DNA of 64,000 nucleotides, taken from contig JAPWGK010000013.1 of NCBI GenBank assembly GCA_029641185.1, positions 248,001 to 312,000 on the forward strand, written 5' to 3'. Made by a program: the position numbers and the translations under genes. This DNA is from Pseudofabraea citricarpa (Eukaryota; Ascomycota; Leotiomycetes; Helotiales; Dermateaceae). Of this stretch, positions 1 through 11,831 are shown piece by piece (position 1 is the stretch's first letter; the number at the start of each line of letters is the position of its first letter). A model generated the notes under the pieces. It had not been told where the DNA came from, made no database searches, and saw only the letters and a list, made by a program, of their open reading frames with translations.

Positions 1-540
1 GTGTCGGGTTGCTGAGAGTGACATTGGATGAAGATGGAAAATGGATGGGAGGTGGTGATGCTCGCTTGGCACTGGTACTTTTAATGGTTCTAGACACTCG
101 CTTGTCGCGTCGCGTCGCGGAAGCACCGGAAGTATTCCCGCCAGCCGGGGAAGCTGAAAGTGGAGGTGGAGACACGGGTGTCGCGGGGTAGCGAGGCTTT
201 CATTTCCTGGAACCAAAGGACACATGCCCAGCATGCTCCACCTTCATCTCGGCAAGGGGGGACTTCTTGTCTATCTCAAAGCTCAACCAAGATGTCCTAC
301 CTCGTATCGGTAGGTACCTTGTAACACTTTTCTTCTTGCAACTCATAACAAGGGTCTGGTTGCGGAAGAGTTTCAAGTCAACAAATTTCGAGTCACTGCA
401 ATATGACTTATCAGTTTTCATTCCTACATGGCTCACTGTCGCGTCTCAACCGCGTTTTTAGCATAGGCCGCACTTTTACCTCTACCAACCTTTAGTAACC
501 TCGTCTCCTACATCAACTACCTACCTTTTCACTTTAATCT
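1..540. repeat. Left copy of a diverged direct repeat flanking the endonuclease-like gene
   Basis: Bases 1-40 resemble 2308-2346 (shared GTTGCTG, then GAGTNNNATTGGAT). Bases about 237-295 resemble about 2434-2490, including an uninterrupted shared run CTTCTTGTCTATCTCAAA starting at 263 and 2459. A weaker match (ACTAC...TTTTCAC) lies near 515-531 and 2562-2580. The left copy carries about 110 extra bases between the two strong blocks. No gene is visible in this stretch. The two copies bracket the His-Me endonuclease-like gene, so they could mark an insertion or a segmental duplication of the sequence beyond the NPT1 stop codon. Confidence 0.6.
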
Positions 541-579
541 ACTGAATCCTTCTGACACTTTTCCACAGTTGTCTTCACT

Positions 580-596
580 CCCCCCCCCCCCCCCCC
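580..596 (+). repeat. Poly-C tract (17 C)
   Basis: An uninterrupted run of 17 cytosines lies about 125 bases upstream of the start codon of the endonuclease-like gene. It is a mononucleotide tract prone to length change and sequencing error. Confidence 0.9.
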
Positions 597-722
597 AATT
601 CTGACTGCTGATAAGCAACCACTCTGCAGCAGAGGTTTTTATATTTGACAACTTCAAATTGACGACTGGACAGGAAGCGTTCCCAGTTTTATCAAGTCGC
701 ACGGTTATACTTGTTATAAAAC

Positions 723-2076
723 ATGGCCAGAATTTTTCATAAACAGCGCCGTAGAGCGCAGGGGAAGAAGGGGAAGCGAAGAAGCAAAGCACAGCTGTCG
801 GCAAGGCTGTTGCTAAGGCAGGCGACGAAACGACGAAAGGAAGCGGCGGATTTGAAAGCAAAGGCGGCTTTGGAAGCAGAGGCGTATTTGGAAGCAAAGG
901 CGGATTTGAAAACACAGGCGGACTTGAAAGCAGAGGCGTATTTGAGAGCAAAGGCGGATTTGAAAGCAGAGGCGTATTTGGAAGCAAAGGCGGATTTGAA
1001 AACAGAGGCGTATTTGGAAGCAAAGGCGGATTTGAAGGAAGAGTCTGAAGCAGCCACTTCTTCGAGATCCCACTCGCATTACCCCTCGAGATGTCCTTCG
1101 ATTTCTTCGCCACCTCAGGCAACTACGCGCTCTTCGATCGTGCCAATTGCCTCATCTAAAGCGGATGTAATTTCTTCAGCTCGTTGCAGGCTGACACAGA
1201 AATCGAAGGGTTTTTACAGACGGAAGAAATCGAAGGGTTGTTACAGACGGAATAAATCCCGCAAGGTAAATACTTTTACTCTCCAATATAACCTTCGCAG
1301 TTGTTAATGCCAATGTTTTAGTCAATTTCTGCCCTTACTCGCAAACTACGGGCTGTAGAGGGCGACATGAAAGTTAAAATGTACAAGGGAGAAGACGTAA
1401 ATTCTTCTGTCTAATATAATTGTGGCAATTGCTAACGTTAGCACCATAGCCAACATCCAAAGTCTGCGCTTCAAAAAAAGACGCACGGAAAGAGTTGCAG
1501 GATAATCCTGATGCTGCTAGGAAGCTTCTTGAGAATTTAGCAGCACGACATGGCGTCCTTCAATATGGATCCTGCCGCCTTCTCAACATGGGACCAAAGA
1601 AAACCGACAATGGCTATGCTCGATTAAACTTTAAGAGCATAGGCTCGTTTGCATCTCTGCAGGAGGTGGTTATATGGTCCTCTGGTGTGGTCATATCTCA
1701 GGCAGACATCTCTGGGAGTAAATACCACCACTCCCACCTCTGTAACAACCCGCTATGCATAGAGTGTCATGTTGTGAAAGAATCACCACGTCGGAACAAC
1801 AGAAGAAAAGGCTGCAGAGTTCTATTTCCATGCTCTCAATGCGACAAATATATTCACATATGCAAGCATAAGCCATCTTGCATATCGTCTATTGTAACGA
1901 AGTTTGCATCTTGGGACGAGTTTATGGTTAACGGCATATGTCGTAACGAAAACTGCCATGAAAAGGATAGTGCTATCCTCCAAGCTGCAGCCAAAGAACT
2001 GTTGGCTCGAAGTCAGGGACCAGCCGAGATTCACGACGCCAACGTCATATTGCAGTTCCTTAAAGAATGGCGTTAA
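723..2076 (+). CDS. His-Me finger homing-endonuclease-like protein with Lys/Ala repeat N-terminus
   Basis: Proposed exons 723-1265 and 1501-2076 (intron GTAAAT...CAG, phase 0), giving about 371 aa. The second exon is open further upstream but has no ATG, which supports joining it to the first. The first 181 residues are very basic and hold about ten copies of a hexapeptide of the type (D/Y)L(K/E)A(K/E)A, probably a charged helix or coiled coil. The C-terminal part contains the pattern S-H-L-C-x4-C...H...E-S-x3-N-x2-R-x2-C (bases 1732-1815), which matches the zinc-binding loop and active site of I-PpoI-type His-Me finger homing endonucleases (Pfam zf-His_Me_endon), with the catalytic His and metal-binding Asn both present. 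More Cys/His pairs follow. Whether it still cuts DNA, or is a domesticated or decaying copy, cannot be told from sequence. It lies between two diverged direct repeats and next to the 3' end of NPT1. Confidence 0.6.
849..1040 (+). repeat. 18-bp coding minisatellite
   Basis: Ten complete 18-bp units (849-1028) plus a partial one, of the form (GAT/TAT)TTG(AAA/GAA)GCAAAGGCG with few substitutions. Units alternate between GAT- and TAT-starting types, suggesting a 36-bp higher-order period. Each unit encodes a hexapeptide in the frame of the endonuclease-like gene, so length changes keep the frame. A second short duplication of about 27 bp (ATCGAAGGGTT...TACAGACGGA) follows at about 1200-1252. Confidence 0.9.
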
Positions 2077-2304
2077 TGAGATCATTCAACCGCTGCTTGG
2101 CAGCTCAGTGGGTTACAAAAATGGTCCATGAAGTCAGGATACTGAACAGTAGACAGTGCCAGCCTGGTGAACTCAATACCTACCTAGGTAGACAATACAC
2201 GACTCATTCACACTGAGAGCCCAACCATCAAGAAACATTCATTGGTCTCCGTCATTGTCCTTATGTTGTGGGGGTTTCAACATACATTCTGTGTCAATCA
2301 ATGC

Positions 2305-2580
2305 TGGCGTCGCGTTGCTGGGAGTATATTGGATTGAGATTGGGACTGCGGCTATACAAAAACCAAAGAAAATTTATGTAGTCATTTGATTTTCAACTGT
2401 TATAATGTTTTTATTCAGAATATCCCTAGTAGGTTCCACATTCATCGTTGCGAGGGGCCTTCTTGTCTATCTCAAAACTCGCTCAAGGGTATATTGCCAG
2501 TCTACACGACAACGTCCGACACTCATTTAGTTCTATCTATCTCTGAACAGGTACCCGCCATGCAACCAACTACTTTTTCA
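2305..2580. repeat. Right copy of the diverged direct repeat
   Basis: Counterpart of the repeat at 1-540; best blocks 2308-2346 and about 2434-2490. It lies just beyond the NPT1 stop codon (2570) and so probably overlaps that gene's 3' UTR. The interval 2077-2307 shows no gene. Confidence 0.6.
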
Positions 2581-4105
2581 CGAAATCCTCCTCCTTGCCC
2601 CATCTCGTCGTCTCGTCTCCGCCCTGCCAGTCCCTCTCTATGTAGCCCAGTTCTCGCTTCACTTTATCAACGGTCTCTTGAGGCCCAGTGTTCTTTCCAA
2701 TATTGTCACTAATCTTGATTGCAGGATACCCACCAGCCGAGCTAAGCTTAATGACAATATTAAGTGGGACTGACTTCTTGCCTGTACTTTGGTGAATGAA
2801 GTCGTTCGTTAAGAAGGTGCCAACTCCAAAGGTGGGCTGGAAACCCTGTTCCTCAGCGATCTCCTTGTAATGCAGGCAGAGCTCGATATTCAACGAGTCC
2901 GAGAATACGATTGTTTTCTTTTCTGCAATTCCGTGCTTATCATAGAATTCTCTCATGAGCTTGACAAAGTTGGCAGGGTCACCTGAATCTTGACGGACGC
3001 CGCTGAAGACTTCTGCAAAGCTCTTCCGCGCTCCACCGGCTTTCTCTGCCGGTGCGGTCAATGGAAGTGTTGTTGTAGCCAGGCTATCAGTAGTGGATGT
3101 AATGGTAGAGGCGGTTGAGACTGAGGTTGCGGCAGCTCCTGCTGTACTTGAGGTCAGTTCTGGAATGGGCTTGCTAAAGGCCCTCAAGAAGACTGGCGTT
3201 CCAAAGGTATCCGTTAAGGCAATACCCAGAACTCCCTCGCCAAAGCAGCCTACCCAGTAACTAAGGGCCGTCTCTGTTGCAGTTTCGTAGTTGTTAGTAA
3301 TTGCCGCGACACCCATAAACCATTCATGTGCAACAGTGCCAATAGGCGGAATACCAAATCGCATCGCAAGGTGGACGTTGCTTGTGCCAGAAATCTTGCC
3401 TGGAAAGCCAGCCTTCTCCCCAGCCTTCTTTGCCTGGACCAAACCACGAAAGACTAATGCTTGAGTATGATAGTCTCTCCTGCGTCGGGTACCAAACTCT
3501 GAGACTACGCAGCCAGCTTCGAGCAGTCGCAGGCCTTTCTGACATGCCTTTTCTTCTTGTCCATCATATGTCCAGTCGGTATCCATAAAACGAAAGTATG
3601 CCTCGCTCGTCAAGGCGAGAAGTGGAATCTCATAGAGAATGGTATCAACCCATAAGCCTCTGACATCCAAGGTAACCTCTCCTAAATCTTCTTCTTCCCC
3701 TGTATCTATGATGGGCTCAAAGGTCGCTGTAACCTGGTCGCGAGGATTGAGACGGAAATCTTTCAAGAAGTTGAGGTAAGGTTGGTTCAGGTATGTGCAG
3801 GTGTTTTGGAGAAATCGCAGTTCGTCGTTGGACAACGCGATGTTACCAAGCTCTATTTGGGTTTTCACCAGTCAGTAAATGGTCTACCGCTAATTGTGGG
3901 ACTGCTGACTTTTAATTTGTGCCTCCAACCATTTAAAGGCTGCTCTCGACAATTTCTTCTCGGGGGTTCTGTTCTTGAAAGCATATGTCACCTGGACATC
4001 TGGAAAATACTTCAAGACGGCGCATTGCATCGTCAGCTTGTAGAGATCGGTGTCCAAAAAGGAGATGACTCCCTCAGGAAAGGGCGAAGAACCATTGAAA
4101 TCCAT
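2570..4105 (-). CDS. NPT1: Nicotinate phosphoribosyltransferase
   Basis: Converts nicotinate, PRPP and ATP to nicotinate mononucleotide, the first step of NAD salvage (Preiss-Handler pathway). Exons 4105-3910 and 3852-2570; the 57-bp intron has a TACTGAC branch site and phase 1, joining the two open frames into 492 aa. N-terminal LDTDLYKLTMQ is the family signature. GTVAHEWFMG holds the His at about residue 241, expected to be the phosphorylated catalytic His. GVRQDSGDP at about 350-358 is the conserved phosphate/ribose-binding segment. A Ser/Thr/Ala-rich low-complexity insert at about 300-343 lies just before it; inserts here are common in fungi. The length is slightly above the yeast enzyme because of this insert. 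It is transcribed away from BMS1 over a 280-bp shared upstream region. Confidence 0.95.
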
Positions 4106-4385
4106 GTTGTTGCTACGGTATCGCAGAAGGGAGAAAGTAAAGCTGGGACGTAGACGACGAGCAAACGGCTGGAATTTCCGTCTGCAAGCACGACGCGTGT
4201 CAAAGTAAGACTGCGACGGGGAGGATACGGAGGATACGGAGGGGTAGTGGGGGGATCAAAGATAATAGATAGTGCCCGGATCAGCGTTCTTCCGGCTCCA
4301 GATAATTTCTCCCGAAAAAAAGTATTGACAGGCGATGCGTCTGTAGCAATCCCCAAGTATTACCTATTTCCACTTCTAGGCAATC
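4106..4385. promoter_or_regulatory. Bidirectional upstream region of NPT1 and BMS1
   Basis: Only 280 bases separate the two divergent start codons, so both promoters must lie here or overlap the neighbour's 5' end. It contains a GGAGGATAC-type duplicated tract at about 4218-4242. No clear TATA box is seen, as expected of housekeeping genes. Confidence 0.55.
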
Positions 4386-7300
4386 ATGGAGGATCAAGCT
4401 CACAGACCGCATCGACCCTCCAAGGAGAAGAAGAAGCACACCGGAGGTAACGAACACCATCAGATATTTCACCCTCATCTTCCTGTAACAAGACTGACCT
4501 CTTCTCAGACAAGAACCCAAAAGCCTTTGCCTTTGCAAACCCTGGACGATTGGCAAAAACCGCTGCAAGATCGCACGATGTCAGTAGTCAGAATGCAATT
4601 GTTTACTTGTTTTGCAGGTATACTGATGCGCATGTGTAGATAAAAGAAAAGCGATTTCATGTGCCCCAAGTCGATCGCATACCCGATGAACCACCACCAC
4701 GCCTTGTAGCAATCGTCGGGCCTCCAGGTGTGGGCAAGACAACTCTGTTGAAATCTTTGGTCAAACGTTATGCAAAAGAGACTCTCTCCGAGCCGCAAGG
4801 CCCAATCACCGTGGTCACTTCGAAGCGCCAGCGCCTCACCTTTGTTGAATGTCCCAATGAGCTCGAGGCGATGGTTGACGTATCCAAGGTCGCCGACATA
4901 GTTCTCCTCATGATTGATGGAAACTTTGGATTTGAGATGGAGACAATGGAATTTTTGAACATCTTGGCAGCTAGTGGTATGCCGGGAAATGTTTTTGGCA
5001 TTCTCACCCATCTCGACCTTTTCCGGAAACCACAGACACTCAAAGATGCTAAAAAACGCCTGAAGAACAGGTTCTGGAGCGAGTTATACCAGGGGGCACA
5101 TCTTTTTTATTTATCTGGAGTCATCAATGGCCGTTACCCAGATCGAGAAATTCACAATCTTTCAAGATTCATTTCCGTCATGAAGAACCCTCGCCCACTG
5201 ATCTGGCGGAACTCGCATCCTTACACTGTCATTGATAGTTTTCAGGACGTCACCCATCCCACGAAGATCGAAGCGGACGAGAATTGCGATCGAACAATTG
5301 TATTATCGGGCTACCTACGGGGAACAAATTTTGCATCTCAAGGGCAACGAGTACATATACCAGGTCTGGGCGACTATACAGTCGCTGCAATGGAGGCATT
5401 GCCAGATCCTTGCCCAACGCCATTTATGGATCAGGCAATTGCAAAAGCAACAGGGAAAACAGGAAGGAGACGGCTGGATGAGAAGGAGAAAAAACTCCAT
5501 GCTCCCATGTCAGATAAGAACGGACTCAAGATCGATGGAGATACTGTTTGGATAACGCGAGAGAAAGGGTTCAACTTTGACAAAGACGCCGAAGATGAGG
5601 AACGAGGAGAGGGTGAAGAGCTGATCGTTGGCCTCCAGGGCGAGAGAAGGTTGTTGGGAGAAACAGAAGAAGGTGTTCGATTGTTCAGCGGCGGCGAGGC
5701 GATCAAAACCATTACAAGCGAAAATGCAGATACTGGCAGAAAGCATCAACGTACAGCTCGATTTGTAGATCGTGAGGCCGACTCGGATGAAGATGTTCAT
5801 GATGACGCCGAAGATCTCGATGATGACCAAGACCTAGATTCTGCTGATGAAGCGGAAATTAGTGAAGACAAATTAGGAAAGCTGTTCAGCAAGCAAAGTG
5901 ACGATGCTGCTGGCGAGAATATCGCCTTCGCCGACAGCGATTCGGATTTAGGATCAATGTCAGGCGACGAGGACGATGATGATAATCAAAGCAGCTTCAG
6001 CGAAAATGACTTTTCAGAAGGGGATGAAGAGGCGGCCAGATGGAAAGATCATATGGTTGCGAGGGCTCAATCTTTACAAGGCAGAAAACAATCCTACCGT
6101 ACAGCGGACCTTGCAAAGTTGATGTACGACGAGTCTTTGACACCAGAAGAGGTCTTGTTACGATGGCGTGGTGAGGTTGAGGCGGCTGAAGAAGACATTG
6201 AAGATTCGGATGAAGACGACTTCTTTAAAAAGTCTGGCCGCGAGACAGCCGATGAGCTTCATGAAGACTACGCAATTCCGAAATTCAATTACGTAGACTT
6301 GGAGAAAAAGTGGGCAGATCAAAATAACGTGGAGGGTCTACGACGGAGGTTTGCAACAGCAGATCTGCTAAAGGAAAAATCGTCTGGAGGTGATGATAGC
6401 AACGAAGATGAGAACGAAGAGGGCGGCGATGAAGATGATGAAGGCGATGGAGAATTTCAAGATCTCGAGACTGGCGAGGAACATAAGCCAGATGACATTG
6501 AAGCAGAGAGAGAAAAGAATGCAAAACGCAAAGAAGAACTCAAGCTTAGGTTCGAAGAAGAAGATCGCGAAGGATTCAACAACGACAAAGCAAAGGCTCG
6601 AAACGAAGATGGAGGGGACGAAGCAGAATTTGGAGAAGACGATTGGTATGATGCTCAAAAAGCACAGATTCAGAAGCAACTTAGCATTAACAAAGCGGAG
6701 TTTGATCTTTTGGAAGACAATCAGCGTGTTAACGTGGAAGGCTTTCGAGCAGGCATGTATGCCAAAATCGTCATTGAAGGTGTTGCCTCGGAATTCGTCA
6801 CAAAATTCAATTCACGGATGCCAGTCATTGTTGGTGGTCTTTCTACTACAGAAGATCGGTTTGGCTTTGTCCAAGTCAGAATCAAGCGACATCGATGGCA
6901 CAAAAAGATCTTAAAGACAAACGACCCTCTAATATTCTCAATGGGCTGGCGCAGATTTCAGACACTTCCCGTTTACAGCATTTCTGATTCGAGGATTCGT
7001 AACCGCATGTTAAAATATACGCCGGAACATATGCATTGTTTTGGGACATTTTACGGTCCTCTAATTGCACCAAACTCAGGATTCTCTTGCTACCAGTCAT
7101 TCTCGGCCAAGACGCCTGGCTTCCGTATCGCTGCCACAGGAACAGTGTTGAATGTTGACGAATCAACTGAGATTGTCAAGAAGCTTAAACTTACTGGAAC
7201 GCCATACAAAATCTTCAAGAACACAGCCTTCATCCGCGACATGTTCACCACTTCCTTGGAAATTGCCAAATTCGAAGGAGCTTCCATTAAGACAGTTTCA

Positions 7301-7927
7301 GGCATTCGTGGCCAGATCAAACGAGCGCTCAGTAAACCTGAAGGACACTTCAGAGCCACTTTTGAAGACAAGATCCTTATGAGTGACATTGTCTTCCTCC
7401 GGGCATGGTATCCCGTGCGACCACATCGGTTCTATAATCCAGTAACCAATCTCATCGGCTGGGAAGGGATGAGGTTGACGGGTGAGGTTCGTCGTGATCA
7501 AGGAATCGCAACACCCCAGCAAAAAAACAGTCTATACAAGCCAGTCGAGCGTGCCACTCGCCATTTCAATCCTCTTAGGGTGCCGCGTGCTCTTGCGGCA
7601 GATCTCCCATTCAAATCACAAATCGTCCAAATGAAAAAGCAGTCCAAACAGACATACATGCAGAAACGCGCCGTAGTCGTAGGCGGCGAGGAGAAGAAGG
7701 CACGGGACTTGATGCAGAAGATCATGACTGTAAGAAACGACAAGGTAGCTAAGAGGCGGGAGGCAAAGGAGGAAAAACGCAAAGTTTACAGGAAAAAGGT
7801 AGCAGAAAACGCCGAGATGAGAGGAGAGCGGGAGAAGAAGGAGAAACAAGACTTCTGGAGAAAGGAAGGGAAGAAGAGGAGAGCGGATACCGACGGTCCA
7901 GCTGGCGGGGGGAAAAGAAGGCGGTAG
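4386..7927 (+). CDS. BMS1: Ribosome biogenesis GTPase BMS1
   Basis: Nucleolar GTPase of the small-subunit processome, needed for 18S rRNA maturation and recruitment of Rcl1. Exons 4386-4446, 4509-4579 and 4640-7927 give 1139 aa, close to the yeast protein. The two small exons encode a basic N-terminus with NPKAFAFANPGRLAK, the typical BMS1 start, which a single-ORF call beginning at GTG 4661 would miss. The P-loop GPPGVGKT is at about residues 71-78, followed by THLD and the AARP2CN region. A long acidic, Asp/Glu-rich central tract (about 370-690) precedes the conserved C-terminal RIBIOP/DUF663 domain (motifs MPVIVGGL, WYPVRPHRFYNPVTN). The protein ends in a strongly basic Lys/Arg tail, which fits nucleolar location. 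Confidence 0.96.
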
Positions 7928-9694
7928 TACCATCACACTGGCATGGGTCATCTTGGGTGGCACATCGTGGGTTGCAATGATTTGTTCTAGAAAGGGACAC
8001 CATAGATGTAATTGTCATGACATCTTTCATAGATTCCATATAATCAGTTACGATCCTTTGCTACCAAAGGCAAGAGTCCTGGTAGACGGCACGTGACAGT
8101 CGCCTAACTACTGTACTTGTACGTACCTGGAGAAGAGCGAGAGCGAGGCACGAAGTAAATAGATCTTACTTCGACACTGCTAATAATTGGCATTCTTGAT
8201 TACGTGGCATTCGTAGTGGTACAAGTCATTATCGGCACGAAGGATTCGACATGAGCACACCATCTTGACGAATCAGTCGATCAATTGCCCACGAGTCACC
8301 TTCCTCTTCGAGGTTAGAACGTCGGCAATGAGGCTGGTTATTAGAATTAAGATATGCCGGGACAAAAGTAACCAGTAACCGATGGCGAGCTTTATCTCCT
8401 CTATGGTACAAGTCGCACGGGCGACGGCGTCTCATTGTTATTGAGTTTGCCTCCTGCTATCACGGGCAGTATATTGATTTGATGGCCTTTTTCTTCCACC
8501 AACATTGTTACTGGTAGACGCTGTGAGATTATTGCCCAGCCTTGGCTATTGACTGATGTTGCTGATGACCTCCCTTTTCCAGCACAGAGCGGCGTAGCAG
8601 GCGACCAGATGGTCCAGATCATATAGAGAACCGGTTGGTGGTTTGCTTGGGAGGTACAGCCTTAGCTTTTGCTTATTGTATCTTGACTGTCACTGGTCTC
8701 TCGGCGGTGGGCTTGTCGCAATCTCTTATCATGGTTAACCTTTTCGTGCGAGCGTTGACCGTTTTTCGCCATCGCCAGGTTGTGATATACGAACGCCTCT
8801 TGGGTGCTAACACATGCTCCTCATATTATCGCTTTCTCAACTCGCCTCATCAGACAGGCCTTATCTTGGGTTTCTGGGGCTGTCTGTAGACACTCAGGCG
8901 GTATGTCTATCAAATACAGACGAACCTTGTCGGACCAAGGCGGCCCAAGACAACGATCGTGCCTTGGCCGCAAATGGCCTTCAAGCCTTATCAATATCTC
9001 CTGCTTCTTTTGATCGTTCTCGAAGGTCCAAGCCCTTTGCGAGAGCCCGTTGGATAGCTGCTCGAAAGTTGGAAAAAAAATTCAGCACGATCTAGATTCA
9101 GCTTTCTTTGCTGCGTAAGGTCGTGTCAGAGTACCCCATAATCTCCACCAATCCAGCTGTGGGGAGGCGAGCTCTGTACAGTACGTGCTCAATGTCTCGG
9201 CCAAATCTCTCAAGTTGGAAAGTCTGGAAGCGATGGCTGGTTCCCTGTGTGCAAGTCTCGTTTGGTAACACGACTTGCAAACTTATCATGGTTTACCCGT
9301 GGACTGGCACGAATGATATGCTTAGGGTTCAAATCCTTCAAGAAATGCTTGTTGTCTGCCAATTTACCCGGGAAGAAGAGCTGGCTGGGTCGTTTATCAG
9401 GCAGGCCAGTAAATTCGGGATGGGACATCAATGGGAGAGGGTGGCATGGATCCCTGCCTGTACCGATAAACCTCCATCACTGCTGCTGCATATGCACTGC
9501 ATGCTTCGTACCAGCCCTGCGCGGGCGGGTCCAACAAAAGCGGCCAGACCGAGGACGTATCTCTGGAAACGTATATGAACAGCCCACGTCCCCTACAGTA
9601 AATCAGTGCTATCGTTTCCGCTGCCAACTACAGTACTCGGTCCTTGGAGTTTCTAGTTACCAAATTATTTAAGCGACTGTCGGCTAACGCAATC
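7928..9694. other. Intergenic region, no gene recognised
   Basis: About 1.77 kb between BMS1 and the peptide transporter, both on the plus strand. The open frames here (for example 9108-9578 plus, 9397-9627 minus) lack recognisable domains and cannot be linked by good splice sites. A GCACGTGAC element lies near 8090. It probably holds the BMS1 3' UTR and the transporter promoter. Confidence 0.5.
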
Positions 9695-11831
9695 ATGAGT
9701 ATGTGCTACACTCTTATCTCACATCTAGTCCAATACTAACACGTCAGTAGAGGACGGTGTAATTGATGATGCTTTCACGGAGGCACCAGCCCCCATGGTT
9801 GGTGCCCTTGAGAAGGACCACCATGTTACCCTTACTCCCATAACCGACAACATGAACGCCCATGGACACATTACACCAACCGAGGAGGAGCTTGCGACCC
9901 TTCCTAAAGTTGCTGGTAGTATGCCTTGGTCTGCGTATCTACTCTGTGGTGTCGAATTCGCCGAGCGAGCTTCATATTATGGTTGCCGTCAGGTTTTCAA
10001 GAACTTTATCCGAGCTCCATTACCCGACGGAGGAAACGGTGCTGGAGCACCACCTCGAGGCACTCAGCAAACGGCTGGAGCACTAGGAAAGGGCACTGTT
10101 ATCGCTTCAGCTATGACGGATGCTTTTACATTTCTGTAGGTTTTTCTACTCTTAACCACTTCATCCTCCTGCTAATACCTTTGACAGAGCATATGCATTG
10201 GTATGATTACGTTACACAACGGAAATAATTCTGGACTGTCTGCTAATGTATGTCTAGCCTATCTTTGGTGGATGGATTGCCGATACAAAATGGGGTCGTT
10301 TCAAGACCATTTGCATTGGTGTTGCCATCTGTGGTGTTGCCCATATCATCATGATCATCTCAGCTATTCCCAGCATTCTCCAGGCAGGTCACGCCATTGG
10401 ACCATTCGCTCTTAGTTTGTACATGCTTGCTGTTGGAGCTGCTCTTTTCAAACCAAATATTGCACCCACTGTCCTTGACCAGAATCCACACAAGAAGCCC
10501 CACGTCATCACAAAGAGCAATGGCGAAAGAGTGATTGTCGATCCCGAAGCGACTTCCGAGTCAGTCATGCTTTGGTACGTATTCTACTTTCTTCTATTAT
10601 CACCTTCTTCTGTACCTTATAAAACCGAAGTTATGAGTTCTTGGGTTACTCGTTGCCTTAGAAATCACTGTTCGTTCGAACAAGCAATCTAGTTTTGGAT
10701 ATATTAATAAAAAATACTATACGGAATCCTCGCTAATTTATTTGCAGGTTCTACCTCCTCATCAATATCGGTGCTTTCTTTGGTGTAGCAACAGCCTACC
10801 TAGCTAAATACGTCGGATTTTGGGCTTCATACCTCTTGCCAACCATCATCTACCTGATGCTTCCTGTCTTCTTGTTCTTCGTGAACAAGCGCTTGGTAAA
10901 ATTCCCACCGGGAGGATCTGCTCTTGGAAACTTTGTATCTGTCAACATCCTCTGTCTACGCAAAGCTGGACTCCGCGGCTTCGGCCGCAAAGGTTTCTTT
11001 GACCGAGCCAAGCCTTCCCACCTCGCAGCTTCAGGTGATCACCGCGTCGTTGCTTGGGACGATAACTTTGTTGAGGATGTGCGCCGAACAATGGGCGCCT
11101 GTGCGATTTTCCTCTTCTTCCCCTTCCAGCAGATCAACGATGGTGGTCTCGGTGCAGCTGCCAATGCTCAGTCCGCTTCCTTGACGTCGAACGGTGTGCC
11201 CAACGATGTCTTGGACAACCTCAACCCGCTCGCAATCATTATCCTCATTCCGATTATGAACCACCTAATCTACCCCTTGTTGCGAAAGATGGGTATCCGG
11301 TTCGGTCCCATTGCTCGCATGACGTTTGGCTTCGTCGTCGCTGCTGCCGGTGCTTCTTCCTACGCCGTGATCCAGCACTACATCTACAAGACCTCTCCAT
11401 GTGGCAACAGAGCCTCGACCTGTGAGATTGGAACCGGAGTCTCGCACCTCTCGCTCTGGTTGTATGCCATCCCAACTGCCGTGACGGCCTGTTCGGAAGT
11501 CTTCATCAATGTCACTGCATATGGCATCGCATACTCGCGTGCACCACATGACATGAAGGGATTCGTCATGGCCCTCTCCTTGTTCATGACCGCCATCTCT
11601 ACTGCGATCAGTCTGGCTACCGCAGAAGCCATCCAGGATCCTTACTTGGTGTGGGCCTTCGCCGTTCCATCCATCGCTGGATTCGTGGCCGCAGGTGTTT
11701 TCTGGTTCTTGTTCAGACATCTGGATGACGAGGACTTCTTCGTAGGGGAGGATGATAAAGCCGCCATTGTGCCGAGCTCAAACGTGGGAGACGAAGAGAG
11801 CGTGGATGAAAAAAGGGCCGTGAAGCTATAA
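9695..11831 (+). CDS. POT/PTR2-family proton-coupled oligopeptide transporter
   Basis: Plasma-membrane proton symporter for di/tripeptides. Five exons: 9695-9698 (only ATGA), 9748-10135, 10188-10200 (13 bp), 10258-10574, 10748-11831; 601 aa. The first intron has a perfect TACTAAC branch and restores the frame of the following conserved sequence. Family motifs: GVEFAERASYYG in TM1, AYALPIFGGWIADTKWGRFKTI spanning the tiny third exon, FYLLINIGAFFG, and FFPFQQINDGG near the middle. About twelve membrane spans are expected; N- and C-termini are hydrophilic and acidic. If the first exon were missed, translation would have to begin at Met 9795, losing about 16 residues. It is convergent with the siderophore transporter. 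Substrate choice (peptide or other) is not decided by the sequence. Confidence 0.93.

Noticed and set aside
849..1040. Regularly spaced repeats resembling a CRISPR array
   Set aside because: Units are contiguous with no unique spacers and are in frame in a eukaryotic gene.
529..1122. Long minus-strand frame with repeated Asn-Pro-Pro-Leu-Leu units, and other minus frames with repeated FQIRLC or FKSAFASKYAS units
   Set aside because: These are other-frame readings of the 18-bp minisatellite; the periodicity comes from the DNA repeat, and only the plus frame connects to a known domain.
9108..9578. 156-codon plus-strand open frame
   Set aside because: No recognisable domain, overlapping minus frames of similar length, and no splice connection to the transporter downstream.
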